From positions 39,313,158 through 39,377,157 of the forward strand of contig NC_080042.1 of the NCBI RefSeq assembly GCF_012489685.1: a DNA stretch of 64,000 nucleotides, in the 5' to 3' direction. This DNA comes from Lotus japonicus (lineage: Eukaryota > Streptophyta > Magnoliopsida > Fabales > Fabaceae). This document shows, in pieces, positions 45,053 to 58,273 of this stretch. Every line of letters starts with the position of its first letter. Within the stretch, counting starts at the first letter, position 1. The notes beneath the pieces are model-generated. The model ran no database searches. It was not told where the DNA came from and was given only the letters and a program-made list of their open reading frames with translations. The translations under genes and the position numbers were made by a program.

Positions 45053-47590
45053 CTATTGTTGTTCATGAAGAGCTACTCTTCTTGCAAACCTCTGCTTGGC
45101 AGCTACTATCCTCTGATCCCTTTCAGCAATAAGATGACTCATCATAGTAGGAACCTGAGCAACTAACCAAGTACTCAGATTATTCCATTCCTCAGCAACA
45201 GAGTCAGGATCCTCACTCAGATCAGTATGACCTTTAACATTGCGAATCATCAGTGAAGCTTCATGATTAAAAACATTGATGCACTCAGAGAGAGAGGTTG
45301 GTCTTAGGTGAGTGTCGGGAATAATGGATAGGTTGGTTTCAGGAGAGGTTGGGTGGTTACTGCTGTTTGCCTCAAAGAAACCTTGAGGAGAACCAATGTT
45401 AAACATGTGAGCATTTGGTTCAGAGGTTCCAAGGTGAGGTTCAGAGGTTTCAACCAGAGGATGTGGTGATCTAACCGAGGAGTGGTTAGACACAGAGTGG
45501 TCTGGTTCTGGTTGAATTGGCTCTTGATGGACAGGGTCGGATTGAGTTTGTTGAGCTAAAGGGTCTGCCTCATGTAAAGGTTTAGCCAGGATAGGTTCAT
45601 CTGGGTCAACTAGACGTTCAGGTCTAGGTCCAGGATATCTCCTAGGGCTTGGACATGTGAGGTAGTACTCAGGAATAGCAGACACTTTTTCTTTCCTAAC
45701 TTCCATAAATTTACGAACGGATTCAGAGTTGTTGGAAGGTGAGGAATCAGCAACATTGATTGGGAATGATACAGGAGTATAAGCAGTTGAAGAATCTGTA
45801 TCAGTGGTTCTGGCAGCAGGATGTTCTGATGCTCTGGGGATAGAGTGATCAGACGTTCTGGGTTCAGGTTCTGGTTGGACATGAATAGTAAGTTCAGGTT
45901 CAAGAATAATGGGTTCAGATTCTGGATTGTATTGAATGGTAATAGGGGAGGTTGGATCAGAGGGTCCGGTAGGTTGGTTCTGAAGCATATTCCAAAGAGA
46001 TGCTTCATTTGAAGAAGGTTGGAAAAATGAAGACCTTGGTGAGTGGGATGGAGAAGTGGCTTGTGCAGATGGTTGGGACTCAGGAATAGGAGTGAGTGGG
46101 TTTGAGGATCGTTTGAGCATAGCAGAGATGGGGAGTGCATCAAATGTATTTAAATCATCATCAGAATCAACAAAAGACTTACTTGATGATCGCACTGATG
46201 ATCGAGTCACTCTGGAAGGAGTTTCAATCCTTCTGACCACTTGAGCAGCTGGTTCCACCCTGGTAGGCTTCACCACGAGTCTGACTTGCTTCTTCTTCTT
46301 TGGTGGAGGGGGACCACCATCATTATCACCATCATCACCACCATCTGGCTTGGTGGTTTCATCATGTTTCCTCTTGGGCTGGTCAGCCTTCTTCCTCTTC
46401 GTCAGAGGGATATCAGATTCCTTGGAGGATTCTTCTAGGACCATCTTCCTCTGAACTTTCCTCTTTGGAGGAGAGTCAAATTCTTGAGCTGGGGGCAATC
46501 TTCTGAAGAATTCATCAACATCAATCTCAAAGCCTTGCGCTCTAAGATCTTCAACGTAGCACCTGATGGCTTCTGGATTGTCTGCCTGGGTCCACAAAGG
46601 ATAGTCGTTCAGAGGCACCCTTCTCTGTCTGATTTCAGCAGATGTATCTTCATGAGCTAGGGCAATTTTCTTCTTGACCAGACCCATCTTCTTCAAGGAA
46701 TTGGCAGTGAAGACATCACTAACGATGGTAGACAGATCCTCTGTGCATCCAGCCTTGATCATATCTTCGACAAATTTGTTCTCAATGAAAAGATCTGATA
46801 GCAGTCTCCCAAAGGGAATATACTTGATTGCAGACTTGAGGGAGGCAGTTGTCCTAAACTTCCTGATACATTCCTTCAGGTAAGAGAACAAGAAGAAAGG
46901 GAGACAGATCTTCTTCTTGTCTTGGATGAAGAATAATATCGCCTTCTGGCAGAAGTTGATGTAGTCTGGTGAACTGCCCTTTGGTCTCTGATTGATGCAG
47001 TGCAGTAGAATCTTGTGCCAGATTCTGAGTTTGGGATGAAGATCCACCACTTTGTAGTCAGTCTTGCCCGGTTTGTATGTGGTGTACAGAGCCTTATTGG
47101 TTTCATCCTTGGTTTTGGGTTTCAGCTTCGATTCTGTCAGTTGAAATCGATACCCATTTGCAGTTTCTGCACCCAGCAGATTCACAATCGACTTCTCAGT
47201 GATGATGATTCTTCTTCCGGCAATGTGGGAAACCACCTGAGTGTCGTCGCAATCAGCATGCTTCCAGAATTCCTTGACCAATTTATCATAGATTGGTCCT
47301 CGGAGCCTGTTGAAGTATTCTTCCCAACCCTGAGCATGAACTTCAGGACGCAAGTCATACCCATTTCCAGCAAGATTGTCGAGGTCGAATCGCCATTCTG
47401 CAAGTACTTGAAGTTCATCAGGAGCATACACGCAGTGAACGGCACAGTCCCGTTCTGCAATTGGGATCATCCTCTCCGACGCTTGACCTTGATTAGGATT
47501 CTCAGGACCCATTTGTCCTGTAGCTTGACCAACTACCATGTGAGGGAACCTGGTTGCTTCAGCGGCTTCAGTTCTGGTTTGTCTTGCCAT
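45053..47590 (-). CDS. Envelope-like (putative plant transposon) protein of Sirevirus H
   Basis: 845 codons from ATG (47590) to TAG (45055-45053). The frame stays open after this TAG for another 116 codons to a second TAG at 44704-44702, so the first stop is probably a later mutation. Residues about 60-350 form the conserved region typical of plant envelope-like ORFs (GWEEYFNRLRGPIYDKLVKE, then HIAGRRIIITEKSIVNLLGA). About 370-470 is basic, with a KKKK cluster that could be a nuclear signal. About 470-740 is Ser/Pro-rich and of low complexity, and the C-terminal part is helical. I see no signal peptide or clear membrane segment, so the name envelope is by position and family only. It lies downstream of copia pol, with E inserted between. 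Confidence 0.8.
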   Translation of the reverse strand: MARQTRTEAAEATRFPHMVVGQATGQMGPENPNQGQASERMIPIAERDCAVHCVYAPDELQVLAEWRFDLDNLAGNGYDLRPEVHAQGWEEYFNRLRGPIYDKLVKEFWKHADCDDTQVVSHIAGRRIIITEKSIVNLLGAETANGYRFQLTESKLKPKTKDETNKALYTTYKPGKTDYKVVDLHPKLRIWHKILLHCINQRPKGSSPDYINFCQKAILFFIQDKKKICLPFFLFSYLKECIRKFRTTASLKSAIKYIPFGRLLSDLFIENKFVEDMIKAGCTEDLSTIVSDVFTANSLKKMGLVKKKIALAHEDTSAEIRQRRVPLNDYPLWTQADNPEAIRCYVEDLRAQGFEIDVDEFFRRLPPAQEFDSPPKRKVQRKMVLEESSKESDIPLTKRKKADQPKRKHDETTKPDGGDDGDNDGGPPPPKKKKQVRLVVKPTRVEPAAQVVRRIETPSRVTRSSVRSSSKSFVDSDDDLNTFDALPISAMLKRSSNPLTPIPESQPSAQATSPSHSPRSSFFQPSSNEASLWNMLQNQPTGPSDPTSPITIQYNPESEPIILEPELTIHVQPEPEPRTSDHSIPRASEHPAARTTDTDSSTAYTPVSFPINVADSSPSNNSESVRKFMEVRKEKVSAIPEYYLTCPSPRRYPGPRPERLVDPDEPILAKPLHEADPLAQQTQSDPVHQEPIQPEPDHSVSNHSSVRSPHPLVETSEPHLGTSEPNAHMFNIGSPQGFFEANSSNHPTSPETNLSIIPDTHLRPTSLSECINVFNHEASLMIRNVKGHTDLSEDPDSVAEEWNNLSTWLVAQVPTMMSHLIAERDQRIVAAKQRFARRVALHEQQ

Positions 47591-47951
47591 TTGAGCGGTT
47601 GGAGGTTTTGGGTAGAAAGGAAGGATGAAGATAAGGAGTGGAGAGAGAGAGAGATCGTGGGTAAGAGGTTTTGTAAAACTGAAGAGAGAGAGAGTAAATC
47701 CTTAAGTGTAGGAGATCGTGTGTGTATAGTGGGTTTTTAAAAATAACCGTTGTTGATGAAAAAGCAATTTAAAATCAACGGTTGAAAATTAAAGACATCA
47801 TTGTAACAGTAAATACACATATCACACACAGGAGAAAAGCACATCTACACACATTATGACAGACTGTCACACGGGCACGAGGAACTATGCATCAGAGATA
47901 CTGACACACGTTTACTGTCTCAGTTTCAGAGTCAGCACCAATGGGCACATA
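47591..47951 (-). other. Element H spacer between pol and envelope-like ORF
   Basis: Non-coding, with a GA microsatellite (47641-47655, 47681-47692). It ends at the TSD ACATA (47947-47951) of element E. The matching 81 bp on the pol side are 58274-58354. Confidence 0.7.
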
Positions 47952-50900
47952 TGTAACACCCCGATTTCGGTGGCGTCACTTTAGTAACCAAAATAAACTT
48001 AATGCGGAAAAACGTGAATATTTTTTTTTCGATAATAACTAAGACAAGACTGAATTAAATAAAACCCAAATGCTAAAAGGTAATAAAACTAATATACAAT
48101 ATATAAACAGCCCCCGCTCTAAGTAACAACCTCGTCACGAGTAACCTCCAGTGACGGAAAGAAAACTGTAACGCCCGTAGGCAATATGTACAAACCAAAT
48201 AAAAAGGTGAAGTGTCCGCAACACCATCCCTCAAAACTGAGAATAAGTCAGCCCAGATGGCCTAAAACAAGACCTCCTAAGTCCAACCAACTCCCTGTGA
48301 TTCCCGTAAAGAAACCACACAAAAAGCTATAGGTGGGAAACTACCCTGTTCCCAAAGGAACAAATGATGTTCAGAGCTAGGACTCTACTCCTACACTAAT
48401 CCCATCTCGAGGAGCTCACACTAACACTCAATCCTACATGCTAGCATGATCGTCGTTCGAATTCGAAATCCAGAACGACCTAGTCTACATACACCATCCG
48501 TCCTCCTCTCGCAACCGCGATACGCTCCAGTTCCTGCATCTCAACCCTAGTTCCTCCCGAAGGATGAACCATCATGAATCAGCCCGCCAAAGACATCTGA
48601 CAAAGGGCGTTTGTTCGCCAAAGCACACACAGAAGACGCGAGGGTCAACTCCAAAGAATTATATAAATAATACCACCAATAGATACCATTAAAGGGTTAG
48701 CCACTTAGGCTTATAACTAGGGATAACATCCTAGGGTTGCATTATTCCACAAAGAATATAACGACAGTAAAACACAGTTAACATGCATCCAGTAGAACTA
48801 ACAAGTATCAAACACACTCATCACTAAGTCAGTATGCATGTTGCATGAAATGATATGCAGGTTAACCCAGTTAACCACATGCATTCCGGAAAGGGATGGA
48901 CATCAAACGGATCAGCCCTAACACCAGCCACGGTGGAACCATTTCGGCCCGCGTGCCTCTTACACCACACAAAGGTAGCCAGATCAGCAGTAAACCCGTA
49001 GGTCTGCCATTTCGGTTTGCTACAAGAGACGTCTACAAACGCTCTTTCACGGCATTCCGGGTCTTATGACCATTTTGGAAACCGACGAGGTCCAGAGTAC
49101 GTCCTGTGTTAATACCTCATTAATGTTGCATGTATGCAAAATGATTAGTCAAACAACGTCTCCGTCCTCACTCGACACGTCGCCACGTGTTCTAGGGAAG
49201 TTAAAGTCTCTAAAAGCTTACCCTAAGGTAAAGTCGATTCTGCGACCAAAAGACACACTTCATAACGACACATAGCTGCTCCAACAGCACCACAACAAAC
49301 GCTGCTCCAACAGCACAATAACAAACGCTGCTCCAACAGCACAACAATAAACGCTGCTCCAACAGCACAACAACAAACGCTGCTCCAACAGCACAACAAC
49401 AAACTCAACACTTGGATCCGACGACACTCCTCGTTTTTCCAAAACTATGATTTGACTTCCAATGCCTTCCTTCGAGGTTGTTATCATTACTTAAATATTT
49501 TGAGGTTATTTAAGGTCTTATGAATTTTCTTTATAAAATAGATTCCATTTTGTCTTATCGCAAGTCTTATACATTTTCAGGATCTCCCAATCCCAAGTCG
49601 CTTCCAGAGGAGGTCTCGATCCACTAAACAAAATTAAGGCCCGAACCTCGTTCGTCCTATCAAACTTTCTCAAAACTCTCAAAATAAAGTCAGCATGACC
49701 TGCCCGCTATTCTCACCATTCAGAATCTCAGATTCTAGTACAGAACATATTTAAATCATCACAATCAACAACATGTCATATATCAATAAATCGCATCATA
49801 AACACTTAGCACTTAGCATATAAAGCATGCACCACACATCCTAGATTACCCACATAGCACATAGCATGTAAGTCAATCTCAAAAACATTCAGTAGATGAA
49901 TCATCTACATTGTCAGCCGAAGCCTCAAAACATTTTCCAATCACACACAATCCAGTGCATAAACAATAAACAATGTCGAAAACATCGATCCTAAGCATTA
50001 ACTAGAGATTCAGTGAGAAGCCCTCACCTGTAGATTCTCCAGGACGATCTCCTAACACTTGTTCACAATCAAAGGCTTGCTCCTCTGGGAATTCCTCAAA
50101 ATCACCTTTAGAGCAAAACCACAGAAATACTATCAGAGTCTATCGAAAACTAAGCTATCGATACTTACTAAGGTTACTCGAAGTAATCTATACTCTAAGG
50201 TACGATAATCTAGCGCGAAAGACAAGTTTTCGGAAAAGGAAATTTTCCTCCTCCCCCCTAATAGGGCTCGGCCACTTTGTGCAATTATGGGGCTCGATTT
50301 TTCTTCGATCAAACTTGGTTCCTATGCTTTCATAAGCCGTAACTAAGGGTATTCTGAACTCGGAAAAATTATCGGATCAAAAACTGTCGCAGGGGTATTT
50401 TGGTCATGATTTTTAACTTAGGATTTTCAAAACTGAAATCCCAAAAACCAAATTTTGCTGGGACGTCTCCAACGACGTTTATGACAACTAATCCTACTAG
50501 CACTAAGCTAAGGCGATAGTTTTCAGCCTAAAGGTTGAAGCTTTACTCCAAAAACTCCAAAAATGGGTATTTTAGGCTAAAATTGATTCCGGCGGAATTC
50601 CGGCGACATAACGGAAAATCTAATCCGGCAGAAGTGATCTTGGGCACATAAAGAAGAGGTTTAGAATCAGAAATGAAAGATTCGGGATAGTTTTGCAAAA
50701 ATCCATAAACTATCAGCTCAGAAAAGTCTACAGAAAAGCTATGGAAAAAGCGATCAGAGGTAAGGATTAGCGACTATACCTCGAAACCTTGAAGCAGCAA
50801 CTAACGGATCAACGATCAAGCAAGTAATGAAGAAAATTCTTCTTCCTTCTTCCTTGGATGAACTCGCGGCCTTGAGGAGAGAAAATGGAGGAGTTTTGTG

Positions 50901-51633
50901 TTTTTTTCTCACTTGTTTGCTATATATAGAAGATGGAAATTCGCGGGAAAATGAAAGTTTCGCGAATCTGATTTTTCCGGCGTCATTCTCCGTGAATTAA
51001 TAGATATGTTTTGGCGAAAGAATTCCAAAACTAAAATGAGGTCTCTTTGTATTTTTGGCAACTAAAGCATAGTCGGTATAAAACTATTTTACCCGATAAG
51101 TTGCTTTTTGCATCGGATGTCGGAATGGAAAACTTCCTTCGGAAGAAAGATTGAAATCATCAAGAGAAATGGGTGTACGCGTGTGGAATATTCATTTGAA
51201 GCTCTGAATAGAAAAAGTCTTCATTGTCGAGAATTCTAGGGTTTTGAAATACCAGGGATTCGGTTTCGGCAAACTTCCGATGATTGGAATCGGACGTTCG
51301 TAGATCCTAGAGTTTCGCCTCGGAACGATTGTGATATATGGAAAAAGAGAAGCTCTAACATTTCTCTGAAGATTTTTGGAATTAACTTCCGTCGTGCCTA
51401 AAAGTGAAAATTAGCTATATACTAGGGTTTCTGACCTAGGTTTAAGCGTAAAACGATCGTGCTATAACTTTTATCGACTTCAATACGAACCTCAGACTTT
51501 TCCTGAACTTTCTCCTTCATAAATTTATTTCATTTACTAAACTCTTGTTCAGGTTTCCCTTTGCCATGCTTCAAACCTACCGGTGAATAAGAATTTATTC
51601 ACTTGGTATAAACTGAAAAACTTGGGCCTTACA
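47952..51633 (-). repeat. Element E 3' LTR (3682 bp)
   Basis: The + strand starts TGTAACACCCC and ends GGGCCTTACA. TATA box at 50921-50928, exon-like block at 50028-50105. A five-unit minisatellite of about 27 bp with GCTGCTCCAACAGCACAACA lies at 49266-49400, and a GC-rich segment near 48400-48660 matches that of D. The two short ORFs at 49223-49487 are translations of the minisatellite. Confidence 0.92.
49266..49400 (-). repeat. 27-bp minisatellite in element E LTR
   Basis: Five units with the core GCTGCTCCAACAGCACAACA. An identical array is in the other LTR at 55914-56040. It sits at the position where the B/F and G LTRs carry other, unrelated arrays. Confidence 0.88.
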
Positions 51634-53183
51634 TTACTACCCTCCAAAAAGAAAGTTTCGTCCTCGAAACTTAAGGGTTAGTAAAAAAATTCTGAATATT
51701 GTCCCTTGGTCTTTTCCTCTAACTCCCATATAGCACCGTCTGTGTCTTTGTTCCAAATAACTTGCACTAAAGCACTCTGCTTTCCCCTCGATTGTTTCAC
51801 TCTTCTAGTCCCAATGCTGACCCACGGCGTCTCAAAAGACATATCGTCCTCTAACTCTCTGTTGTCCGGTTCGACCACTTGAATCGGTTCTCCGTTGGAA
51901 ATAATATTTGTTGGCATTCGTGTAATCGCACAACCTTAACCACTTGCTCCTCTGCCCTTGTTCGTCCAAAATACTGATTAGGAACTCGGTACATCTCTAT
52001 GTTCCGGATTGAATGCTCAACTTGAGTCTTACTACCTTGTGCATGACAAGACTCATTCTCCTTAATCATAAATTCATCAACCCCTCATAAGCTAATCATC
52101 CTCTTGATATCCAACAATCCATTATTGTCGTCTTTGTCCTCAAAACCTTCCTCACTCAAACCAGTTTACACTTACTGAAATCCCTAACGCTTCGCATCAA
52201 TCGAGATTTATCCTCTAGAAGATCAAATCATAACTATACCTCAAGGGACTTAACTAGTCATTTCGTCATCCGATCCTCCAACCTTCTGAGGTTTAACTAC
52301 TATCGTAACTGCTATCACCACTACATCCCTTACTCACACACGATTTCCAACTCCCCAAGTCAATCTTAATCATAGGATTCTTATTCAACTGAGCAAAATT
52401 CACTTGCTAACTCTATCATGCATCACCGAAATCCATAACAAGTTTCATTCCCTCTTAAACTCTACGAAACTTATCCAATTGTAAAAACCTCAAGTATTCA
52501 TCTTACTACTAACACTTTCCTTTCCGTAACTTGATCATCCTCCAATCAATCCAATACTTGGTCTCTTGATCAAAACTAACAAGACTTCCTGTCTCCCGCG
52601 TTTGGGGTAAAATCAATTGGCTTAAAATCTAAACCTTCACTAAGTTTGGGCCTCTAATATCCCTTAACTCTCCAACACTTCTTAAATGAATATTCATTTC
52701 TTAAAATCATAACTCCTTCCCTAAGAAAATCAATTACTTAACACGGGCTTTCCTCTCAAATCCGACTAATCCTCGATCAATTCAAGTTCATCTTACATAA
52801 CCTTCTATCAAAGTCCATTACCAGCTGTGATTCCGAATATCACCCCCTCAATATTAAGTTGATCAGGCCTAATACATCGAAGGTGAAAATCTAGAAAAAC
52901 CCATTGGAGCAGTCAATGATTTCCTATCATCCAGTAATCACAATATCCTGACATCACATCCTCAACGATTCCGCTACGGAACTACACGCCCTCAACATCA
53001 TACGTATACTACCCATAAGAAATCTCTATGAGATTCATTCTTCAGCTTCTAGCTTCCTTTTAAACACATCGGTAGAAGACTACTTTCTAGGCTTAGCGTG
53101 TCATTCTAAACCTCGTATAACTTCTATAGCTAAAATACGAGTAACAGTAAAGTAAAGTCATAATAGGCGTAGTAACTATAAGG
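51634..53183 (-). other. Element E PPT, chromodomain remnant and pol replacement
   Basis: The PPT is at 51634-51655 (minus TTTTTGGAGGGTAGTAA). On the minus strand 51917-51678 is a 79-codon open frame with an acidic stretch and a nearly complete chromodomain end (VQVIWNKDTDGAIWELEEK). From about 51950 to 52950 lies the non-coding region shared with D, F and G. From 52950 to 53183 the sequence is decayed protease. Confidence 0.75.
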
Positions 53184-54377
53184 TCAAAGCGTAAACCATA
53201 TACGTAAGATAGGTGTGTTTGCACACTCTACAAGAAAAATGGAACATATTATACTAGAATGAGAAAGAATGGTTAGAAAGTTACCATCGTTCTTGCGCTC
53301 TCCTCTGACAAACCCCTCAACTCTCTCACCGTCCATGGTGTAAACTCTTGCTTTAGCCGCAGGACGCTTTCCACGAGCAGTGTTCACGGTTGGCTCCGTC
53401 TTGGGCGCTCTGCACTAATCGGCAGTGTGCCCCATTTTGTTACAATTGTAGCATTTGGGCCTCGTGTCGGGACAAGCATTGGCATAGTGCCCCGGCTCCC
53501 CACATCTGAAACAGGTCGTCTCCTTCTTCAAAGTCTGATCTCCGGAACCTCCAGCAGCACCCGTCATGGGTCTATAAGATCCTGAAGTAAATCCTGTTCC
53601 AGCAGGACGCTGATACGGCCCCCTGCTCTGAAATTTCTCTCTGCTCTGAAAATTTTGAGAGCCCGACCTCATCGGCCCTCCTGTCCCAGCCCGGTTTAAT
53701 CTCCGGTTCTTCATCAGCTCTACTTCCGTGGCTTTCTCGACTAACGATTGGAATCGCATGATTCCCAGTGGTCTCACTGAGTCCTCAATATCAGGCCTCA
53801 GTCCATTAACAAAACGCTTGCACATATAGCGCTCATTCACGTGATCATGAAAGAATTGGAAATGCTTCGCCAAGGATTCCAGCTTCGAAGCAAATTCCGG
53901 CACTGACATACCTCCCTGACGGAGTGTCAGAAATTGTGACTCCCGCTCATCCCGAGCACTTGTTGGAAAATACTTTTCCAAGAATGCGGTCCGGAATGAG
54001 TTCCAGCTAATCTCCTCGTGATTGTCTTCCATAATTCCTCTGGTGCCCTTCCACCAGTACTCAGCATCCCCGAGTAGCAGATAAGTCGCCATGCCCACTT
54101 TGGCACCCTCAGCAGTTTGTAGTACGCCGAATATCTTTTCAACCTCCTGGATCCAGAGATCCGCTTTGTCTGGGTCAGTACCACCAGAGAACCTGGGTGG
54201 GTTTTGCCTCCTGAAATCATTGAGGCCTTTATTCTGGTCCAGAGTTACTTCCCTCTGGCGCTGATGTTGTTCACGTGCTTCTTCAGCAGCACGCCTCATG
54301 GCATTATCGTTTGCTTGCGCCGTCACAGCTTGGGCCATAGTGGCCATCATCTCAGCTAACTGGTTAGTGTTCACCAT
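53184..54377 (-). pseudogene. gag: Element E gag with capsid, one in-frame stop
   Basis: ATG at 54377. Residues about 50-220 are a Ty3 capsid domain (NPPRFSGGTDPDKADLW, then EKYFPTSARDERESQFL). The linker [13 protein letters not shown] leads to knuckle CFRCGEPGHYANAC and a second knuckle interrupted by TAG at 53417-53415. The same frame then continues to 53184 through CRAPKTEP, a basic linker and protease-derived sequence in which the catalytic DSG is replaced (TILSHSSIICSI), as in D and G. Apart from the stop the frame is intact. In the family this protein forms the particle and binds RNA. Confidence 0.9.
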
Positions 54378-54589
54378 GTTCTGTTAAGTTAGACAAACAG
54401 TTAGTACTCATCATAAGATAGCATTTCCATAACTATACAATATGATTAAGCAATAACTTCAATCAATTTTTAAGCGAAAAATCGCTTGCAGACAATCAAT
54501 TTTCACTCTTTGCAGAGCCACACAACCTAGCACAGAAGACCTATTCCCCAACAACTCCCGAAAGACTCGACCGTGCTCTGATACCACAA
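54378..54589 (-). promoter_or_regulatory. Element E primer-binding site and leader
   Basis: GCTCTGATACCA at 54575-54586 is the minus-strand primer site TGGTATCAGAGC, three bases from the LTR end. The leader is nearly the same as that of A. Confidence 0.88.
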
Positions 54590-57500
54590 TGTAACACCCC
54601 GATTTCGGTGGCGTCACTTTAGTAACCAAAATAAACTTAATGCGGAAAAACGTGAATATTTTTTTTTCGATAATAACTAAGACAAGACTGAATTAAATAA
54701 AACCCAAATGCTAAAAGGTAATAAAACTAATATACAATATATAAACAGCCCCCGCTGTAAGTAACAACCTCGTCACGAGTAACCTCTAGTGACGGAAAGA
54801 AAACTGTAACGCCCGTAGGCAATATGTACAAACCAAATAAAAAGGTGAAGTGTCCGCAACACCATCCCTCAAAACTGAGAATAAGTCAGCCCAGATGGCC
54901 TAAAACAAGACCTCCTAAGTCCAACCAACTCCCTGTGATTCCCGTAAAGAAACCACACAAAAAGCTATAGGTGGGAAACTACCCTGTTCCCAAAGGAACA
55001 AATGATGTTCAGAGCTAGGACTCTACTCCTACACTAATCCCATCTCGAGGAGCTCACACTAACACTCAATCCTACATGCTAGCATGATCGTCGTCCGAAT
55101 TCGAAATCCAGAACGACCTAGTCTACATACACCATCCGTCCTCCTCTCGCAACCGCGATACGCTCCAGTTCCTGCATCTCAACCGTAGTTCCTCCCGAAG
55201 GATGAACCATCATGAATCAGCCCGCCAAAGACATCTGACAAAGGGCGTTTGTTCGCCAAAGCACACACAGAAGACGCGAGGGTCAACTCCAAAGAATTAT
55301 ATAAATAATACCACCAATAGATACCATTAAAGGATTAGCCACTTAGGCTTATAACTAGGGATAACATCCTAGGGTTGCATTATTCCACAAAGAATATAAC
55401 GACAGTAAAACACAGTTAACATGCATCCAGTAGAACTAACAAGTATCAAACACACTCATCACTAAGTCAGTATGCATGTTGCATGAAATGATATGCAGGT
55501 TAACCCAGTTAACCACATGCATTCCGGAAAGGGATGGACATCAAACGGATCAGCCCTAACACCAGCCACGGTGGAACCATTTCGGCCCGCGTGCCTCTTA
55601 CACCACACAAAGGTAGCCAGATCAGCAGTAAACCCGTAGGTCTGCCATTTCGGTCTGCTACAAGAGACGTCTACAAACGCTCTTTCACGGCATTCCGGGT
55701 CTTATGACCATTTTGGAAACCGACGAGGTCCAGAGTACGTCCTGTGTTAATACCTCATTAATGTTGCATGTATGCAAAATGATTAGTCAAACAACGTGTC
55801 CGTCCTCACTCGACACGTCGCCACGTGTTCTAGGGAAGTTAAAGTCTCTAAAAGCTTACCCTAAGGTAAAGTCGATTCTGCGACCAAAAGACACACTTCA
55901 TAACGACACATAGCTGCTCCAACAGCACCACAACAAACGCTGCTCCAACAGCACAATAACAAACGCTGCTCCAACAGCACAACAATAAACGCTGCTCCAA
56001 CAGCACAACAACAAACGCTGCTCCAACAGCACAACAACAAACTCAACACTTGGATATGACGACACTCCTCGTTTTTCCAAAACTATGATTTGACTTCCAA
56101 TGCCTTCCTTCGAGGTTGTTATCATTACTTAAAGATTTTGAGGTTATTTAAGGTCTTATGAATTTTCTTTATAAAATAGATTCCATTTTGTCTTATCGCA
56201 AGTCTTATACATTTTCAGGATCTCCCAATCCCAAGTCGCTTCCAGAGGAGGTCTCGATCCACTAAACAAAATTAAGGCCCGAACCTCGTTCGTCCTATCA
56301 AACTTTCTCAAAACTCTCAAAATAAAGTCAGCATGACCTGCCCGCTATTCTCACCATTCAGAATCTCAGATTCCAGTACAGAGCATATTTAAATCATCAC
56401 AATCAACAACATGTCATATATCAATAAATCGCATCATAAACACTTAGCACTTAGCATATAAAGCATGCACCACACATCCTAGATTACCCACATAGCACAT
56501 AGCATGTAAGTCAATCTCAAAAACATTCAGTAGATGAATCATCTACATTGTCAGCCGAAGCCTCAGAAAACATTTTCCAATCACACACAATCCAGTGCAT
56601 AAACAATAAACAATGTCGAAAACATCGACCCTAAGCATTAACTAGAGATTCAGTAAGAAGCCCTCACCTGTAGATTCTCCAGGACGATCTCCTAACACTT
56701 GTTCACAATCAAAGGCTTGCTCCTCTGGGAATTCCTCAAAATCACCTTTAGAGCAAAACCACAGAAATACTATCAGAGTCTATTGAAAACTAAGCTATCG
56801 ATACTTACTAAGGTTACTCGAAGTAATCTATACTCTAAGGTACGATAATCTAGCGCGAAAGACAAGTTTTCGGAAAAGGAAATTTTCCTCCTCCCCCCTA
56901 ATAGGGCTCGGCCACTTTGTGCAATTATGGGGCTCGATTTTTCTTCGATCAAACTTGGTTCCTATGCTTTCATAAGCCGTAACTAAGGGTATTCTGAACT
57001 CGGAAAAATTATCGGATCAAAAACTGTCGCAGGGGTATTTTGGTCATGATTTTTAACTTAGGATTTTCAAAACTGAAATCCCAAAAACCAAATTTTGCAG
57101 GGACGTCTCCAACGACGTTTATGACAACTAATCCTACTAGCACTAAGCTAAGGCGATAGTTTTCAGCCTAAAGGTTGAAGCTTTACTCCAAAAACTCCAA
57201 AAATGGGTATTTTAGGCTAAAATTGATTCCGGCGGAATTCCGGCGACATAACGGAAAATCTAATCCGGCAGAAGTGATCTTGGGCACATAAAGAAGAGGT
57301 TTAGAATCAGAAATGAAAGATTCGGGATAGTTTTGCAAAAACCCATAAACTATCAGCTCAGAAAAGTCTACAGAAAAGCTATGGAAAAAGCGATCAGAGG
57401 TAAGGATTAGCGACTATACCTCGAAACCTTGAAGCAGCAACTAACGGATCAACGATCAAGCAAGTAATGAAGAAAATTCTTCTTCCTTCTTCCTTGGATG

Positions 57501-58273
57501 AACTCGCGGCCTTGAGGAGAGAAAATGGAGGAGTTTTGTGTTTTTTTCTCACTTGTTTGCTATATATAGAAGATGGAAATTCGCGGGAAAATGAAAGTTT
57601 CGCGAATCTGATTTTTCCGGCGTCATTCTCCGTGAATTAATAGATATGTTTTGGCGAAATAATTCCAAAACTAAAATGAGGTCTCTTTGTATTTTTGGCA
57701 ACTAAAGCATAGTCGGTATAAAACTATTTTACCCGATAAGTTGCTTTTTGCATCGGATGTCGGAATGGAAAACTTCCTTCGGAAGAAAGATTGAAATCAT
57801 CAAGAGAAATGGGTGTACGCGTGTGGAATATTCATTTGAAGCTCTGAATAGAAAAAGTCTTCATTGTCGAGAATTCTAGGGTTTTGAAATACCAGGGATT
57901 CGGTTTCGGCAAACTTCCGATGATTGGAATCGGACGTTCGTAGATCCTAGAGTTTCGCCTCGAAACGATTGTGATATATGGAAAAAGAGAAGTTCTAACA
58001 TTTCTCTGAAGATTTTTGGAATTAACTTCCGTCGTGCCTAAAAGTGAAAATTAGCTATATACTAGGGTTTCTGACCTAGGTTTAAGCGTAAAACGATCGT
58101 GCTATAACTTTTATCGACTTCAATACGAACCTCAGACTTTTCCTGAACTTTCTCCTTCATACATTTATTTCATTTACTAAACTCTTGTTCAGGTTTCCCT
58201 TTGCCATGCTTCAAACCTACCGGTGAATAAGAATTTATTCACTTGGTATAAACTGAAAAACTTGGGCCTTACA
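54590..58273 (-). repeat. Element E 5' LTR (3684 bp)
   Basis: A near-identical copy of 47952-51633. TATA box at 57561-57568, exon-like block at 56668-56745, minisatellite at 55914-56040. Confidence 0.93.

Larger units (their letters stand above)
47952..58273 (-). mobile_element. Element E: Tekay-like retrotransposon lacking pol
   Basis: TSD ACATA at 47947-47951 and 58274-58278. On the minus strand: 5' LTR (58273-54590), primer site, gag with capsid, degenerate internal region, chromodomain remnant, PPT, 3' LTR (51633-47952). The internal region is 2956 bp and has no RT or RNase H. LTRs differ at few positions by eye. The gag is close to that of A (same capsid and knuckles), whereas the pol replacement is shared with D, F and G. 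Confidence 0.94.

Noticed and set aside
47015..47740. 241-codon plus-strand frame
   Set aside because: It is antisense to the N-terminal half of the envelope-like ORF, with no promoter, domain or conserved context. It is a shadow frame.
49223..49487. Cys/Leu-rich short frames (also 55861-56125)
   Set aside because: Both are readings of the 27-bp minisatellite in the E LTR.
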